Part shown: one piece after another, positions 43,350 through 54,155 of the stretch
Layout of the letters: every line of letters begins with the position of its first letter
Position numbering within the stretch: position 1 is the first letter of the stretch
The notes under the pieces: model-generated
Database searches by the model: none
What the model saw: only the letters and a program-made list of their open reading frames with translations
What the model was told of the DNA's origin: nothing
Position numbers and translations under genes: made by a program
From: Hyphomicrobiaceae bacterium
GTDB taxonomy: Bacteria > Pseudomonadota > Alphaproteobacteria > Rhizobiales > Methyloligellaceae
Direction of reading: 5' to 3'
DNA: 64,000 nucleotides
Assembly: GCA_028066055.1 (NCBI GenBank)
Contig: JALCBY010000001.1
Coordinates: forward strand, 89,984 to 153,983

Positions 43350-45527
43350 CTACCTGGCAAACCGCGGAGGAACGCTATCCTTAAGCGATTCGCCTCTCCC
43401 CGAAAGACTCGGATTGGTCATGAAATATTTCTGGGCGTTAAACATCTCCTCGCCTCTCTGCGGCTTGATGCGCTCCCAGCTGCCGTCCGAAAGATTGATC
43501 CAGCTCAGCTCATTGTCTTTGAGATTGGCAACCATAATCTGGTCCAGCACCTGTTCGTGAACGGTCCGGTTCCGGATCGGCGTCATGGCCTCGACGCGGC
43601 GGTCGAGATTGCGCGGCATCATATCGGCGGAACTGATGTACACGATGGCATCAGGATGCGGCAGTCCGTTCCCTGCACCAAAACAGTAGATTCTCGAATG
43701 CTCCAGAAAACGGCCGATGATGCTTTTCACCCGGATATTGTCGGAGAAGCCGGGGAGTCCCGGCCGCAGGCAGCAGATACCCCGCACAACAAGGTCGATC
43801 TGGACACCGGTCTGACTGGCCTCGTACAGCGCATCGATGACTTCCGGATCGACAAGCGAGTTCATCTTCATCCATATGGCCGCCGGCCGTCCGGCCTTGG
43901 CGTGATACATTTCCTCGTGAATATGATCCAGGATTCGCGCTTTCAATCCGTGCGGTGAAGCTGCGGTGACCTGCAGTTCTGCGGGCTCCGCATATCCGGT
44001 GACGAAGTTGAAAAGCCGCGTCACGTCACGTCCGATCGTTGCGTCGGCGGTGAAGTAAGACAGGTCGGTATAGATCTTCGCTGTCACGGGATGATAATTG
44101 CCGGTCCCGATGTGGCAGTATGTTGCGAGCTTGCCCCCTTCCCGCCTGACGATCTGGCTGAGCTTTGCGTGGGTCTTGTATTCGAGGAATCCGAAAACCA
44201 CGTGGACACCCACACTTTCAAGATCGCGTGCCCACTTGATGTTGGCCTCTTCGTCGAACCGCGCTTTCAGCTCGACGACCGCGGTCACGGACTTGCCCGC
44301 CTCCACCGCTTCCTTCAGCGCCTGAATGATCGGTGACTCCGTGCTTGTGCGGTAAAGGGTCCAGCGAATGGCCAGCACGTCCGGATCGGCTGCGGCCTGC
44401 CTGAGAAACTGCAGCACGACATCGAAGGATTCGTAAGGGTGGTGAACGATGATGTCCTTCTGCCGGATCGCCGCGAAGCAGTCGCCATTGTGTTCGCGGA
44501 TGCGCTCGGGAAACCGGATGTTGAACGGTTCGAACTTGAGTTCCGGCCGATCGGAGACAATGAGCTGTTCGATATCGAGGATCCCGATCAGGCCCTTCTG
44601 AACAAAGACCTCGCGGTCCGTCACCTCGAGCTCCTTGATCACGAAGCTTTTCAGATGAGACGGCATCGATGACTCGATCTCAAGGCGAATGACCGACCCG
44701 CGGCGGCGGCGCTTCAGGGCCGACTCGAACAGCCTGGCAAGGTCCTCCGCTTCTTCCTGGATTTCGATATCGCTGTCCCTGAGCAATCTGAACGCGCCTT
44801 GTGCGCGAACCCTGCATTTCGGGAACAGGTGGGTCACGAACAGCCCGACAACCGACTCCAATCTGATAAACCGGATATCCGAAGGACCGCTGCTGTTCTT
44901 CTTTTTCGCTTCGGGGAGCCGAATGAACCTGTTGAGCTGCGCCGGGATCGGCATCAACGCGTGCATGATGTCTTCGTGGTCTTCCCTGTAGAGTTCCAGT
45001 CCGAGCGTGAAACCCTTGTTCGGGATAAACGGGAATGGATGCGCCGGGTCGACCGCGATGGGCGTCAGAACGGGAAAGATGTGGTTGAGGAACCGGTCGT
45101 CCAGCCACTCCCGCTCCTCATCGGTCAGTTCGTCCGTCTCGACCACATGGATCTTATGTTCCGCCAACTCCTTCCTGAGTGTGACCCAGAGTTCCTGCTG
45201 CTCGGCGGAGAGATCGTCGACATATTCGCCGATCCGGTCCAGTTGCTCGGACGGCGTGAGACCGTCCTGGCTCGGAGTATCGACGCCTGCCATGACCTGC
45301 CCGTCGAGACCCGCCACGCGCACCATGTAAAACTCATCGAGGTTAGAGGCGGAGATCGAGAGAAATCTGACCCGTTCGAGCAAGGGGTGATTTTTGTTGC
45401 CCGATTCCGCCAGAACCCGACTGTTGAATTGCAGCCACGACAGTTCCCGGTTGAAGAACCGTTCCGGGCTGTTTGCCAGATCGGCTGACGACTTATCGGA
45501 ACCGAATTTGACGTGCGTAACACTCAT
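43350..45527 (-). CDS. ppk: Polyphosphate kinase 1
   Basis: This 725-aa PPK1 has an N-terminal domain ([18 protein letters not shown]), a head domain (IGILDIEQL) and two phospholipase-D-like C-terminal domains, with the autophosphorylated His in [11 protein letters not shown] and [12 protein letters not shown]. It makes polyphosphate from ATP. It lies between hdaA and ppx, all on the same strand. Confidence 0.96.
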   Translation of the reverse strand: MSVTHVKFGSDKSSADLANSPERFFNRELSWLQFNSRVLAESGNKNHPLLERVRFLSISASNLDEFYMVRVAGLDGQVMAGVDTPSQDGLTPSEQLDRIGEYVDDLSAEQQELWVTLRKELAEHKIHVVETDELTDEEREWLDDRFLNHIFPVLTPIAVDPAHPFPFIPNKGFTLGLELYREDHEDIMHALMPIPAQLNRFIRLPEAKKKNSSGPSDIRFIRLESVVGLFVTHLFPKCRVRAQGAFRLLRDSDIEIQEEAEDLARLFESALKRRRRGSVIRLEIESSMPSHLKSFVIKELEVTDREVFVQKGLIGILDIEQLIVSDRPELKFEPFNIRFPERIREHNGDCFAAIRQKDIIVHHPYESFDVVLQFLRQAAADPDVLAIRWTLYRTSTESPIIQALKEAVEAGKSVTAVVELKARFDEEANIKWARDLESVGVHVVFGFLEYKTHAKLSQIVRREGGKLATYCHIGTGNYHPVTAKIYTDLSYFTADATIGRDVTRLFNFVTGYAEPAELQVTAASPHGLKARILDHIHEEMYHAKAGRPAAIWMKMNSLVDPEVIDALYEASQTGVQIDLVVRGICCLRPGLPGFSDNIRVKSIIGRFLEHSRIYCFGAGNGLPHPDAIVYISSADMMPRNLDRRVEAMTPIRNRTVHEQVLDQIMVANLKDNELSWINLSDGSWERIKPQRGEEMFNAQKYFMTNPSLSGRGESLKDSVPPRFAR

Positions 45528-45576
45528 GCGACTACGTTATTCAAGCTTCATCTCAGCAACAAGACGACCGGTCCAG

Positions 45577-46260
45577 CTAGGTGTGTTCGACGCCCTGAAC
45601 CTGCTCCAGCACGTCGCGTGCAAACTGGCGTGTGATCTTTTTCCCTGTGGAAAGCGCCGCATGATCCAGCGCCATGACCAGTTCGCGGGCTGCGTCCATT
45701 GACCGTACCATACGCCTGAGCAGAAATTTGAGCACAGTTGGCGGAATATTCAATTGCCGGTCGGCAAAATGCTTAAGCAGCACCGCCCCCAGCAGCATGT
45801 CATCCGGCGCCCCGATCGTCGCGACGGGTGCGGCCCGCAGCCGCGAAATCAGATCGGGCAGCTGGAGGTTCCATCGTCCCGGCGGAACCCGTGCAGTCAG
45901 GAGCACACTGAACTCGTGCTCCCTGGAAAGATTGAGCAGGTGAAACAGCGCCTGCTCGTCAAACGGCGTTCGGTCCAGGTCTTCAACAATGACGCCGGTG
46001 CCAAAATCCCGCTTCGCGATGTCTGGCCCATCAAGAGTATCCGCCACAAGAATCTCCGCGGAGGCCTTGTGCCGCCAGACGTTGGCCAGATGGGTTTTTC
46101 CGCACCCGCCCGGGCCTTCGATCAACTGAACGCGATGGCTCCAGCGGGGCCAGGAGTCGACCAGCTCGACCGCAGCCTCATTGCATGAACTGACGAGAAA
46201 GTCGTCGGCTCCCATTGCGGTCCGGTGCGGGAGGTTGAGAACCAGCTGTTCGCTCATCAT
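45577..46260 (-). CDS. hdaA: DnaA-related regulator of replication initiation (HdaA)
   Basis: This 227-aa AAA+ protein has an N-terminal sliding-clamp motif (EQLVLNLP), a Walker A loop (EGPGGCGKTH), an arginine-finger region (LISRLRAAPV) and no DnaA DNA-binding domain IV. In Caulobacter HdaA stimulates ATP hydrolysis by DnaA on loaded clamps, limiting re-initiation. Its place before ppk and after an AI-2E-type permease matches the alphaproteobacterial order. Confidence 0.9.
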   Translation of the reverse strand: MMSEQLVLNLPHRTAMGADDFLVSSCNEAAVELVDSWPRWSHRVQLIEGPGGCGKTHLANVWRHKASAEILVADTLDGPDIAKRDFGTGVIVEDLDRTPFDEQALFHLLNLSREHEFSVLLTARVPPGRWNLQLPDLISRLRAAPVATIGAPDDMLLGAVLLKHFADRQLNIPPTVLKFLLRRMVRSMDAARELVMALDHAALSTGKKITRQFARDVLEQVQGVEHT

Positions 46261-46282
46261 TCCGGCCGACTAAGCTTGCGTT

Positions 46283-47380
46283 TCACTGGACCGGTCTAGG
46301 CTTTTTTTTGCGCTTGGGCTTCGCTTCGCCCTGGTAGAGAGAGCTCTTCAGATAAAGCTGCAACCCAAAACGCACAAGCACGCCGATCGCAGCCGCAACC
46401 GGAACCGCGAGCAACATTCCCACAAATCCAAACAGATATCCGAACACGAAAAGCGCGAACATGAGCCAGACCGGATGCAGCCGCACCCGGTCGCCGACGA
46501 TCATGGGAGAGAGAATGTTGCCCTCAATCGCCTGGCCGACGAGGAAAACGCCAATCACCGCCGCAACCCAGTGCCAATCGGGCCAGAACTGCACGACGGC
46601 AACCGTTCCGCCAACGACGAAACCGACCACGGGGCCGACAAATGGGATGAAGCTGACCAGACCTGCTCCCAGCCCGATCAACAGGCCGAAATTCAGACCG
46701 ATGAGCGTCAGACCGATCACATAGAAGAGACCAAGGATCATCAGGACGGTGAACTGGCCGCGCACGAACCCTGAAATCACTTCATCGATATCCCGGCCAA
46801 TCTGACGGATCGCGTCTGCATGATCGCGGGGCAACCAGTCGGAGATGTGCTGCATCATCCTGTCCCAGTCGAGAAGCAGGTAGAATGCAACGACGGGCGT
46901 AATCACGAGCAGAGCGATGAAATTCACGACGGCAAGCCCGCCGCTCAGCACGGATGTCAGCAGTCCGCCCGCCCAACCCGTGGCCTTCTGCGCAAGCTCC
47001 TTGATCGTCCCGTCCAGCTGCAACTTGGCCGTAAGCCATTTATCGCCGAACCACCCCTTGAGCGTGTTGATCGCGAGATCACGCAGCGACTGCAGATATT
47101 CGGGCATCCGGGTCGCCAGATCGACAAGCTGTTCGACGAGCAGCGGGAGCACCACGATCAGCCCGATGATCACGACCAGACTGAAAAGCAGCATGATCAG
47201 GACTGTTGCCAAAAGCCGTGACAACCCAAGCCCTTCCAGCCAATCGGCCAGCGGATCGAGCAGATAAGCGATTGCGGCACCAAGGATGAACGGCAACAGG
47301 ATTTCGTGCAAAACGGCAACGATCAGGAGCAGCACAACCAGTGCCGACGCCCAGAACAGAGTCTGCCTGCTGATGCTCAT
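46283..47380 (-). CDS. AI-2E family transporter (PerM-like membrane protein)
   Basis: This 365-aa protein has about eight hydrophobic segments (FWASALVVLLLIVAVLHEIL at the start, then a pair around residue 60, and five in the C-terminal half) and a basic tail (KPKRKKKPRP). The family was named for autoinducer-2 export but includes many permeases of unknown cargo. Its start overlaps the CDP-alcohol transferase stop in ATGA, so the two are co-translated. Conservation beside hdaA suggests a housekeeping role. Confidence 0.85.
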   Translation of the reverse strand: MSISRQTLFWASALVVLLLIVAVLHEILLPFILGAAIAYLLDPLADWLEGLGLSRLLATVLIMLLFSLVVIIGLIVVLPLLVEQLVDLATRMPEYLQSLRDLAINTLKGWFGDKWLTAKLQLDGTIKELAQKATGWAGGLLTSVLSGGLAVVNFIALLVITPVVAFYLLLDWDRMMQHISDWLPRDHADAIRQIGRDIDEVISGFVRGQFTVLMILGLFYVIGLTLIGLNFGLLIGLGAGLVSFIPFVGPVVGFVVGGTVAVVQFWPDWHWVAAVIGVFLVGQAIEGNILSPMIVGDRVRLHPVWLMFALFVFGYLFGFVGMLLAVPVAAAIGVLVRFGLQLYLKSSLYQGEAKPKRKKKPRPVQ

Positions 47381-48003
47381 GAGCCGGCGACGGGCTGCTT
47401 GCCGCGACGTGGCGAGCGCTGCGAACGCCGATTGGAACGGGGCCGCCGGGACACCTCCTTGGGCGGCTCTTCATACGTTGCCATGTAACTCAGCCAGGTC
47501 ACCAGATAGGCCGCCGCGGACAGAATGGTCAGGCCGCCCGTAACCCAGATCAACACCGAAACGGTCATATTCAATCCCAGCGAAAACCCGAGATTGCCGA
47601 GGACAACGGCGGCAAGCATGATCTGGCCTGCGGTATTGGCCTTCGAGACAAAGAGCGGCCGCATGGGCACAGGGCGTGCCAACATCCAGGAAAGCAGGAT
47701 CGCGCCGACAATGAGGAAGTCGCGACTGACAACCGCAAGCACGAGCCAGACCGGTAAATGCGAAAACAGGCCGAGGACGACATAGATGCTGACGAGCAAC
47801 GCCTTGTCGGCAAGCGGATCGAGATATGCGCCGAGTTCCGTCTGCCAACCGTACCGCTTGGCGAGGAACCCATCGAGGCCGTCGGACAATCCGGCAACCA
47901 CGAACAGCAGGAACGCCGTCTGCATGCGGCCGTCGAGCATCAGCCACACCACGAGCGGCACGAGGAAAATCCGGAATACGGTTATGATATTGGGTATGTT
48001 CAA
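47377..48003 (-). CDS. CDP-alcohol phosphatidyltransferase family protein
   Basis: This 208-aa integral membrane enzyme has the signature DGLDGFLAKRYGWQTELG followed by AYLDPLADKAL, the DG-x2-A(K)R-x8-G-x3-D-x3-D motif with all Asp residues intact. It joins CDP-diacylglycerol to an alcohol such as glycerol phosphate, PG or inositol phosphate. Similarity is to PgsA-like proteins, but a Lys-Arg in place of the single Arg and the basic tail (RRPRSNRRSQRSPRRG) make the exact product uncertain. It overlaps the AI-2E gene by 4 bp. Confidence 0.85.
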   Translation of the reverse strand: MNIPNIITVFRIFLVPLVVWLMLDGRMQTAFLLFVVAGLSDGLDGFLAKRYGWQTELGAYLDPLADKALLVSIYVVLGLFSHLPVWLVLAVVSRDFLIVGAILLSWMLARPVPMRPLFVSKANTAGQIMLAAVVLGNLGFSLGLNMTVSVLIWVTGGLTILSAAAYLVTWLSYMATYEEPPKEVSRRPRSNRRSQRSPRRGKQPVAGS

Positions 48004-48106
48004 AACGGTCCCCGCCGTTTCCCTTCACGCGCATCCTGCCACGCGAATATAATCTAACGTGCAAGTCTTGCCATCACTAGCAATTCCAAACACAAATCTT
48101 GTGATT

Positions 48107-49204
48107 TCAGTTGCTGCGAAGAACCCATGACCCTTCACCGCCCGTCAGCGCAAGACCATGGGGAGCCAGTGCTTGTGAAAGGCGGTCCGGACCTCCGAGA
48201 AACTGGAACTTGACCGACGCCGTGCGCGCGGAAAGCGAGCCCACGTCCAGAGCCTGGACACCGGGGACCTTCCTCAGGCGTCCCCGAATATCGCGCCATT
48301 CCCGCATGCCCCCGAATTCGACCACGACATCGAATGCGTTGAGTGTCGCGGCACCCCCCTCTCCCACGGCCGGCGAAAGGACAAACTTCCAGCGGCCCTC
48401 GATCACTCCGAGTGCAATCGACGCAGCTTCGCTTGCACTCGCTTTCACACCGCCTTTGTGGATCGGATCGTTCCGCGTAAGCGATATGGACCCGACCCTG
48501 TCGACGCCGAACAGTTGGGTGGTGAACGCCTTTCCATCCGCGCTCTGCTCGGCGATGGCGACAACAAGCTTATCCGACTTGTACTTGTCGCGCAGCGCGA
48601 CGTAGGCTTCGACGTTGCCACCGACCAGTTCGGTCAGTTTGTCGAACGTGAAGGCTGGCGACGGGCGCACAAGCCGCACCGGAACGATGGCATTGGTCAG
48701 ATCGAGGCTGTTCCATGCGGTGCGCCACGGGTCGCGGCCGGTATGGTCGATCTTGCCCTTGTTCACGTAGAGAGGCAGAACGGCAACCGGTTCCGCCTGC
48801 TGATCGTTGATCGGGATATTCTTCTCGACAAGCAGCCGTCGCACTCCTTCCGGATTGAACGCAAAGTCGAGCGTTGCGAGATACTGGGTCTTCGAATTGC
48901 GTTCGGACCGGACCGTATAACCTTCAAGAACATCATCGACCGTCTTCAGTTTGAGCACCGGAAGGGTCTGCGAGCTGTTGAACGGCGCGAGCCGCCGCAT
49001 CACGGTGTAGAGGGCCCTGATCTTGGCATCGGCAATCGCCTGTTTCTTTGCCGACACAGCATCCTTGGCGCGGACGTCGACCGACAGTTTGGCGACGGTG
49101 TAAACGTCCGTACTCTGCGCCCCGGCCATGCCGGAGAAAACGGTGAGCAGAAACGACAGCAAAAGCGGCGTAATGGGTCTGGCGAAATGGTTTTTCCGTC
49201 TCAT
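48107..49204 (-). CDS. DUF2066 protein, secreted or periplasmic
   Basis: This 365-aa protein has a signal peptide (RPITPLLLSFLLTVFSGMAGAQS). The mature part matches DUF2066: VYTVAKLSVDVRAKDAVSAK, AIADAKIRALYTVMRRL, then PEGVRRLLVEKNIP. Its function is unknown. In alphaproteobacteria it commonly lies beside purM and the CDP-alcohol gene, as here. The start at 49204 (MRRKNHFARP) is chosen as it gives a proper signal peptide. It is divergent from purM. Confidence 0.8.
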   Translation of the reverse strand: MRRKNHFARPITPLLLSFLLTVFSGMAGAQSTDVYTVAKLSVDVRAKDAVSAKKQAIADAKIRALYTVMRRLAPFNSSQTLPVLKLKTVDDVLEGYTVRSERNSKTQYLATLDFAFNPEGVRRLLVEKNIPINDQQAEPVAVLPLYVNKGKIDHTGRDPWRTAWNSLDLTNAIVPVRLVRPSPAFTFDKLTELVGGNVEAYVALRDKYKSDKLVVAIAEQSADGKAFTTQLFGVDRVGSISLTRNDPIHKGGVKASASEAASIALGVIEGRWKFVLSPAVGEGGAATLNAFDVVVEFGGMREWRDIRGRLRKVPGVQALDVGSLSARTASVKFQFLGGPDRLSQALAPHGLALTGGEGSWVLRSN

Positions 49205-49398
49205 CACGGCAAGATATACGGCACAATCGGTCAATTAAATGTCGAATTTTGCCATCCCGCGCGCCGGCGCGGTTGTTGACAATGTCCGCAATCCCTTCCA
49301 TGCCGCTTGACGTGCTTCCGCTTCGCATGAATGTAGGGCGGCGATGTTCATAGGTGCGATGTCTTTTTTTCTTTAGATCTCCAACGGCTTTTGGCGGC

Positions 49399-50469
49399 AT
49401 GATGAAAAAGAATCAAGGACTGACATACGCTCAAGCCGGTGTCGACATCGACGCCGGCAATGCACTTGTCCGTGCCATCGCGCCCCTGGCTGCGTCCACG
49501 AATCGCCCTGGCGTCATGAGTGCTATCGGCGGCTTTGGCGGATTGTTTGATCTCAAGGCTACGGGCTTCAACGACCCTGTGCTGGTTGCGGCCAACGACG
49601 GCGTGGGAACAAAACTCAGGATCGCGATTGAAACGGGCCGTCACGAGACGATCGGCATCGATCTGGTCGCGATGTGTGTGAACGATCTCATCGTTCAGGG
49701 CGCAGAGCCGTTGTTTTTTCTGGATTACTTCGCTTGCGGCAAACTCGACCCGGGAACCGCCGAACAGGTTATTGAGGGCGTTGCGGAGGGGTGCCGTCAA
49801 GCTAGCGCCGCACTGATCGGCGGAGAGACCGCCGAGATGCCGGGCATGTATGGGGCCGGTGATTACGATCTCGCCGGATTCGCCGTCGGCGCGGTTGAAA
49901 GAGACGGCATCCTGCCGCGCGGCGATATCGAATCGGGCGACGTGCTGATCGGCCTCGCCTCATCGGGTGTCCATTCGAACGGCTTTTCGCTCGTGCGCAA
50001 GCTGGTCGAATCGCAGAACCTCTCCTGGTCTGACCCCGCACCTTTCGCACCCTCACAAACACTGGGGGAAATTTTCCTCACCCCGACGCGTATTTACGTA
50101 GCGCCAGTTTTGCGCACGATCCGCGAAACGGGAGCGGTCAAGGCATTGGCGCACATCACAGGTGGCGGCTTGCCGGAGAATTTGCCACGCGTGTTACCCG
50201 AAGGACTTGGGACCCAAATCGACCTTGCAAGCTTCGGCCTTCCACCTGTGTTTACTTGGCTGCGCGCGCAAGGCGGAATTGCGGACGAAGAACTGCTGCG
50301 CACTTTCAACTGCGGTATCGGCATGGTGCTGGTTGCCGAGAGGGATCATACGGACGAAGTCGAAGGTGTTCTTAAGGAGACCGGTGAAACGGTCGTTCGT
50401 CTCGGGGAAGTGATATCCGATGGTTCCGGCGCCATTTCCATCATCGGCGAGATGGATCCGCAGTCATGA
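49399..50469 (+). CDS. purM: Phosphoribosylformylglycinamidine cyclo-ligase
   Basis: This 356-aa AIR synthetase has the motifs [54 protein letters not shown] and [16 protein letters not shown] residues ([14 protein letters not shown]). It closes FGAM to AIR with ATP in purine synthesis. The start is set at 49399; 49402 is equally possible, and neither has a strong ribosome site. It overlaps purN in ATGA. Confidence 0.95.
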   Translation: MMKKNQGLTYAQAGVDIDAGNALVRAIAPLAASTNRPGVMSAIGGFGGLFDLKATGFNDPVLVAANDGVGTKLRIAIETGRHETIGIDLVAMCVNDLIVQGAEPLFFLDYFACGKLDPGTAEQVIEGVAEGCRQASAALIGGETAEMPGMYGAGDYDLAGFAVGAVERDGILPRGDIESGDVLIGLASSGVHSNGFSLVRKLVESQNLSWSDPAPFAPSQTLGEIFLTPTRIYVAPVLRTIRETGAVKALAHITGGGLPENLPRVLPEGLGTQIDLASFGLPPVFTWLRAQGGIADEELLRTFNCGIGMVLVAERDHTDEVEGVLKETGETVVRLGEVISDGSGAISIIGEMDPQS

Positions 50470-51122
50470 GCAAGGCGAAGCGCGTGGGCGTGCTGATCTC
50501 AGGCCGGGGCAGCAATATGGCCTCGCTCATCGAAGCTTGCAGCTCATCTGATTATCCAGCTGAAATTGCTCACGTTATCTCCAACGTTCCGGATGCACCC
50601 GGACTGGAAATCGCAGCCCGCAAAGGCATTCCCGCAACGGCGATCGACCATAAGGGCTACGCATCGCGGGAAGATTTCGAAAAGGACCTTGATGCCACGT
50701 TACGCGATGCGCAAATCGATCTGATTTGCAATGCGGGCTTCATGCGGCTTCTGACCGAAGGTTTTGTCGAGGCGTGGCGCGACCGGCAGCTCAACATTCA
50801 TCCCTCATTGCTGCCGGCATTCAAGGGATTGCGCACGCATGAACGCGCAATCGAGGCGGGCGTGCGGTTGAGCGGCTGCACGGTTCACTTCGTGCGAACG
50901 GAAATGGACTCAGGGCCCATCGTTGCCCAAGCTGCCGTTCCGGTCCTGCCCGAAGACACGCCGGATGAGCTTGCAGCCCGCGTCCTGGAGGCGGAACACA
51001 AGCTTTACCCGTTTGCGCTGAAGCTCGTCGCATCCGGCGAAGCGAAGGTGGTAAACGAACGGGTCATGTTCACCTCTTGTCCGGAGGTTCATGGGCCCTA
51101 TATCTCACCTTGGATCGAGTGA
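50466..51122 (+). CDS. purN: Phosphoribosylglycinamide formyltransferase
   Basis: This 218-aa enzyme has the GAR transformylase features: [40 protein letters not shown] (catalytic Asn and His) and [13 protein letters not shown] (Asp). It formylates GAR using 10-formyl-THF. The ATGA overlap with purM ensures coupled expression of two purine steps. A small GCGGC/GCCGC dyad just after the stop may help termination. Confidence 0.95.
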   Translation: MSKAKRVGVLISGRGSNMASLIEACSSSDYPAEIAHVISNVPDAPGLEIAARKGIPATAIDHKGYASREDFEKDLDATLRDAQIDLICNAGFMRLLTEGFVEAWRDRQLNIHPSLLPAFKGLRTHERAIEAGVRLSGCTVHFVRTEMDSGPIVAQAAVPVLPEDTPDELAARVLEAEHKLYPFALKLVASGEAKVVNERVMFTSCPEVHGPYISPWIE

Positions 51123-51207
51123 GGCGGCATTAGGCCGCATCGCCATGGTGCAGCGCAACACGCTAACCCTAACATCATTGCTTTTGTGGATTTATCGAAG
51201 CTCTGGT

Positions 51208-51242
51208 GTTACTACAACTGGTCGCCGAAAAGGCATAGTAAC
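51208..51242. promoter_or_regulatory. Inverted repeat upstream of the P450 gene
   Basis: GTTACTA (51208-51214) and TAGTAAC (51236-51242) are exact inverse copies 21 bases apart, about 80 bp before the cytochrome P450 start. They lie in the 200-bp purN-P450 gap and could bind a dimeric regulator. No regulator gene is adjacent. Confidence 0.3.
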
Positions 51243-51322
51243 CGGCGTGTCGCCAAGCTGGTTTTCCCGATGATTGAGCGGGCACAGGGTCGGCAGACCT
51301 GAAACGATTCAGGGGCTAATCA

Positions 51323-52678
51323 ATGTCAGTTGCATATTCCCATTCGCACGGACTGGGCGAAGAGCAGAGCATCTGGTTCAAGCTGACTCCGCTGATGAAC
51401 CAGGACAATCCGATGCAGATCCTGATGAAGCTGTCAGAGAAGTATGGCGGCATCGTCCCGGTCAACCTGAAGAACCAGCGCGTCGTGCTGCTGTCGGATG
51501 TTGAGCATTTCAAGCGCGTCCTGGTCGAGAATGCAGACAACTACACCAAGTATTTCGACGGCATGCGGCCGGTTTTCGGCAAAAGCATGATCACCATCGA
51601 CGGCGCGTTGTGGCAGAAAATCCGCAAGCCTCAACAGGCGGCCTTCCACCCGAAGATGTTCGAGGAATATTTTCCGTTCCTGATGAACGCGATCCGGACC
51701 AAATCCGACATCTGGGCGGAGTATGCGAAATCCGGCGAAACGGTCGAAATGGTCGAGCAGACCTGGACCTTGGCCGCCGACATGGTGTGCAAGGCGCTGT
51801 TCGACCGCGAAATGCCGTTCAACCCGCATTTCGTGTTCGGCATGGTGAAGACCTACACCGACGTCATGAACCACAAGGAGATTCGCCAGAAGAAAGTCAG
51901 CGGAGAGCTGGAAGAGGTTGATGACGCCAAGGCCGCCAAGGCGATGAAGCATTGGGGCGAGGTCCCCGACGAGGTTTTGGGTGCTCCCATACTCGAACAA
52001 CGTGAAAAGACACTGCTGAACATGATCCTCGAAGCGGAGGCCGATCCGGAGTTTCCGGAGTTCGATCACCAGCAGGTCGTCGATGAAATGAAGCAATATC
52101 TGTGGGCGGGCACTGAAACCACCGCGCTCACGCTCGCATGGTGCCTCTACCTACTCTCACAAAACCCTGAAGCAGCAGACAAAATCCGCGCCGAAGCAAA
52201 CGAGATTTGCGGCGATAGTGAGCCGACCTGGGATCAGGTCGCGCAACTCGCATACACGCGGCAGGTCATACAGGAAACCATGCGCCTCTATCCGCCCATC
52301 TGGGCGCTGATCCGCGTCGCCGCCGGCGACGATGTCATTGAGGGGCACGAGATCCACGAGGGCGACAAGATCGTCATGTGCACCTATCTGGCTCATCACA
52401 GCCCGAAATACTGGAATGAACCGGAAGTCTTCAGGCCCGAGCGGTTCTCACCGGAGCGCATGAAAAAGCGGACCAAATATTCCTATCTTCCGTTTGCCGC
52501 GGGCAAACGCGCCTGCATCGGCGGCGCGCTTTCCCAGATCGAGAACATGCTCGCGCTGGTCACGCTGCTCAGGCGCTTCCAGCCGGAGTATGTCGGCGAT
52601 GTACCGGCGAAGATTCAGTCGACCGTGACCCTTTGCCCAAAGGGTGGGTTGCCGTTCCGCATCAGGGAACTGAGCTAG
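51323..52678 (+). CDS. Cytochrome P450
   Basis: This 451-aa soluble P450 has the I-helix oxygen motif WAGTETTALT, the K-helix ETMR (ExxR), a PERF-type meander (FRPERFSPERM) and the heme loop FAAGKRACIGG with proximal Cys398. Bacterial P450s need a ferredoxin and reductase, none of which is next to it. It hydroxylates or epoxidises a lipophilic substrate not identifiable here; the sequence has the look of CYP4/CYP102-related fatty-acid hydroxylases. It is convergent with the 2-hydroxyacid dehydrogenase operon (15 bp between stops). Confidence 0.9.
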   Translation: MSVAYSHSHGLGEEQSIWFKLTPLMNQDNPMQILMKLSEKYGGIVPVNLKNQRVVLLSDVEHFKRVLVENADNYTKYFDGMRPVFGKSMITIDGALWQKIRKPQQAAFHPKMFEEYFPFLMNAIRTKSDIWAEYAKSGETVEMVEQTWTLAADMVCKALFDREMPFNPHFVFGMVKTYTDVMNHKEIRQKKVSGELEEVDDAKAAKAMKHWGEVPDEVLGAPILEQREKTLLNMILEAEADPEFPEFDHQQVVDEMKQYLWAGTETTALTLAWCLYLLSQNPEAADKIRAEANEICGDSEPTWDQVAQLAYTRQVIQETMRLYPPIWALIRVAAGDDVIEGHEIHEGDKIVMCTYLAHHSPKYWNEPEVFRPERFSPERMKKRTKYSYLPFAAGKRACIGGALSQIENMLALVTLLRRFQPEYVGDVPAKIQSTVTLCPKGGLPFRIRELS

Positions 52679-52693
52679 GCAATCGTCGCCACG

Positions 52694-53695
52694 CTAACTC
52701 GGCTTGCGCGAGCGACCACTCTTCCAAGCCTCCGGATTGACCGGAAAGGTCGGCGGATCCCCCTTCAGCACCGACAGGATCTGTGACACCGAAAAGCGTG
52801 TCTGTTCCGTTGCGGTCTCCGACGTGAGCCCCGCGGTATGCGGCGTGAAGATCACATTGTCCTGAGCGAAGATCGGGTGGGTATCAGGCAGCGGTTCCGG
52901 ATAGGTGGTATCGATGCCCGCCCCGAAGATATGCCCGGCGTCGAGTGCGTCCGCCAAGGCATCAAGATCGAGAATTCGTCCCCGGGCCGTGTTCACGACG
53001 ACGGCGTCCTTTGCCAACAGCGCAAGCTCGCGCCGGGAGATCATCTCCTGCGTCTCTTCGGTGAGTTCTGCACAGAGGCAAAGCACACTCACCTGGCGGA
53101 GCAGGTCATCGAGATGCTCGACCATCTGGACGCCTGCTGTCGGCGGGATGCGCGGATTGATGTAAGGGTCGTAGCCGAGCACCCGGCATCGAAAACCGGA
53201 GACCAGCTTTCTCGCCAGCTCCGATCCGATATAGCCAAGACCGACAATACCGATCGTCGATCCTTCCAGCTCCCGGAAGCTGACATTGGTGCGGGCATCC
53301 CAGCCCGAGCCATCGCGCGTCGCACGATCCCCCCAGGTGAGACGGTTCATCACCGCCAACAAAAGCATGATGGTGTGCTCCGAAACCGGTTTCCGCCCGA
53401 AGCCGAGGTTATTCACCACCAGGATGCCACGCTCGGTGGCGGCAGGAATATCGACGTTATCGGTCCCGAATCCGGATGTAGAGATAACGATGAGCTCCGG
53501 TGCGGCGTCCATCATATCGGCAGTGATGCGTTCCGGCGTTCGCACCCAGATGGCCTTCGCATCAGGCAACTCCGCCATAACAGCCTGGGCGTCGGTCGAG
53601 TCGACCACCACCAGTTCGACACCTCCTTCTTCGAAGAGCGCATGGCCGATCTGATCATACATCGGCCGCCAAACAACCACCTTGGGCTTCGCCAT
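52694..53695 (-). CDS. D-isomer-specific 2-hydroxyacid dehydrogenase
   Basis: This 333-aa dehydrogenase has the NAD loop GIVGLGYIGSELARK, the catalytic Arg in VNTARGRILD, Glu in YPEPLPDTHP and His in TPHTAGLTSE. It interconverts a 2-oxoacid and a D-2-hydroxyacid (glyoxylate/hydroxypyruvate reductase and phosphoglycerate dehydrogenase are relatives). It is the third gene of a minus-strand operon with RidA and a molybdopterin oxidoreductase, 44 bp after RidA. Confidence 0.88.
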   Translation of the reverse strand: MAKPKVVVWRPMYDQIGHALFEEGGVELVVVDSTDAQAVMAELPDAKAIWVRTPERITADMMDAAPELIVISTSGFGTDNVDIPAATERGILVVNNLGFGRKPVSEHTIMLLLAVMNRLTWGDRATRDGSGWDARTNVSFRELEGSTIGIVGLGYIGSELARKLVSGFRCRVLGYDPYINPRIPPTAGVQMVEHLDDLLRQVSVLCLCAELTEETQEMISRRELALLAKDAVVVNTARGRILDLDALADALDAGHIFGAGIDTTYPEPLPDTHPIFAQDNVIFTPHTAGLTSETATEQTRFSVSQILSVLKGDPPTFPVNPEAWKSGRSRKPS

Positions 53696-53739
53696 GGTCC
53701 GCCTTCCAAAACTACAAATCTGGCAGGGTACGTTTCAGA

Positions 53740-54135
53740 TCAGTCGGGCAGGCGCACCACCGCCTCGATCTCGATCAACCATGCCGGGTCACCGAGGCGC
53801 TCGACCACGAGCAGCGTATTCGGCGGATAGAGCGGACCTTCGAACAGGTCCGGGAAGACAGCGTCACGCACGTCCCGGAACATGTTGACGTTTTCGGCAC
53901 CCACAACATAGGTCGTGAATTTCGCGACAGCGTTGAAGTCGGTCCCGAGATCCTCAAGGATATCGCCGATCTGGTTCATCGTCGCCTTGAACTGGGCTTC
54001 GAAATTGCCCCCCTGCGGCGCGATCTGACCGGCAATAAAGGCGAGCTCGCCAGCCTTCACGCGGGCGACATGGGAATAGAGGCTGGTCAGTTCCCGGGCC
54101 TTCGGTGGATTGTAATAGGTGACGCCGTTGCTCAT
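53740..54135 (-). CDS. RidA family protein
   Basis: This is a 131-aa RidA/YjgF-fold protein (SHVARVKAGELAFIAGQIAP, LYPPNTLLVVERLGDPAWLIEIEAV). RidA proteins hydrolyse reactive enamines and imines, but the Arg of the classical active site (near RxAxxV) is not visible: the end reads TLLVVERLG. It may be one of the Rid2-7 groups of unknown substrate. AAGGGGAA precedes the ATG at 54135. It follows the oxidoreductase by 20 bp. Confidence 0.85.
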   Translation of the reverse strand: MSNGVTYYNPPKARELTSLYSHVARVKAGELAFIAGQIAPQGGNFEAQFKATMNQIGDILEDLGTDFNAVAKFTTYVVGAENVNMFRDVRDAVFPDLFEGPLYPPNTLLVVERLGDPAWLIEIEAVVRLPD

Positions 54136-54155
54136 GGGTTCCCCTTTACCTGCTT

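Noticed and set aside
48060..48073. TGGCAAGACTTGCA on the minus strand upstream of the CDP-alcohol gene
   Set aside because: The spacing between the GG and GC elements is two bases short for sigma-54.
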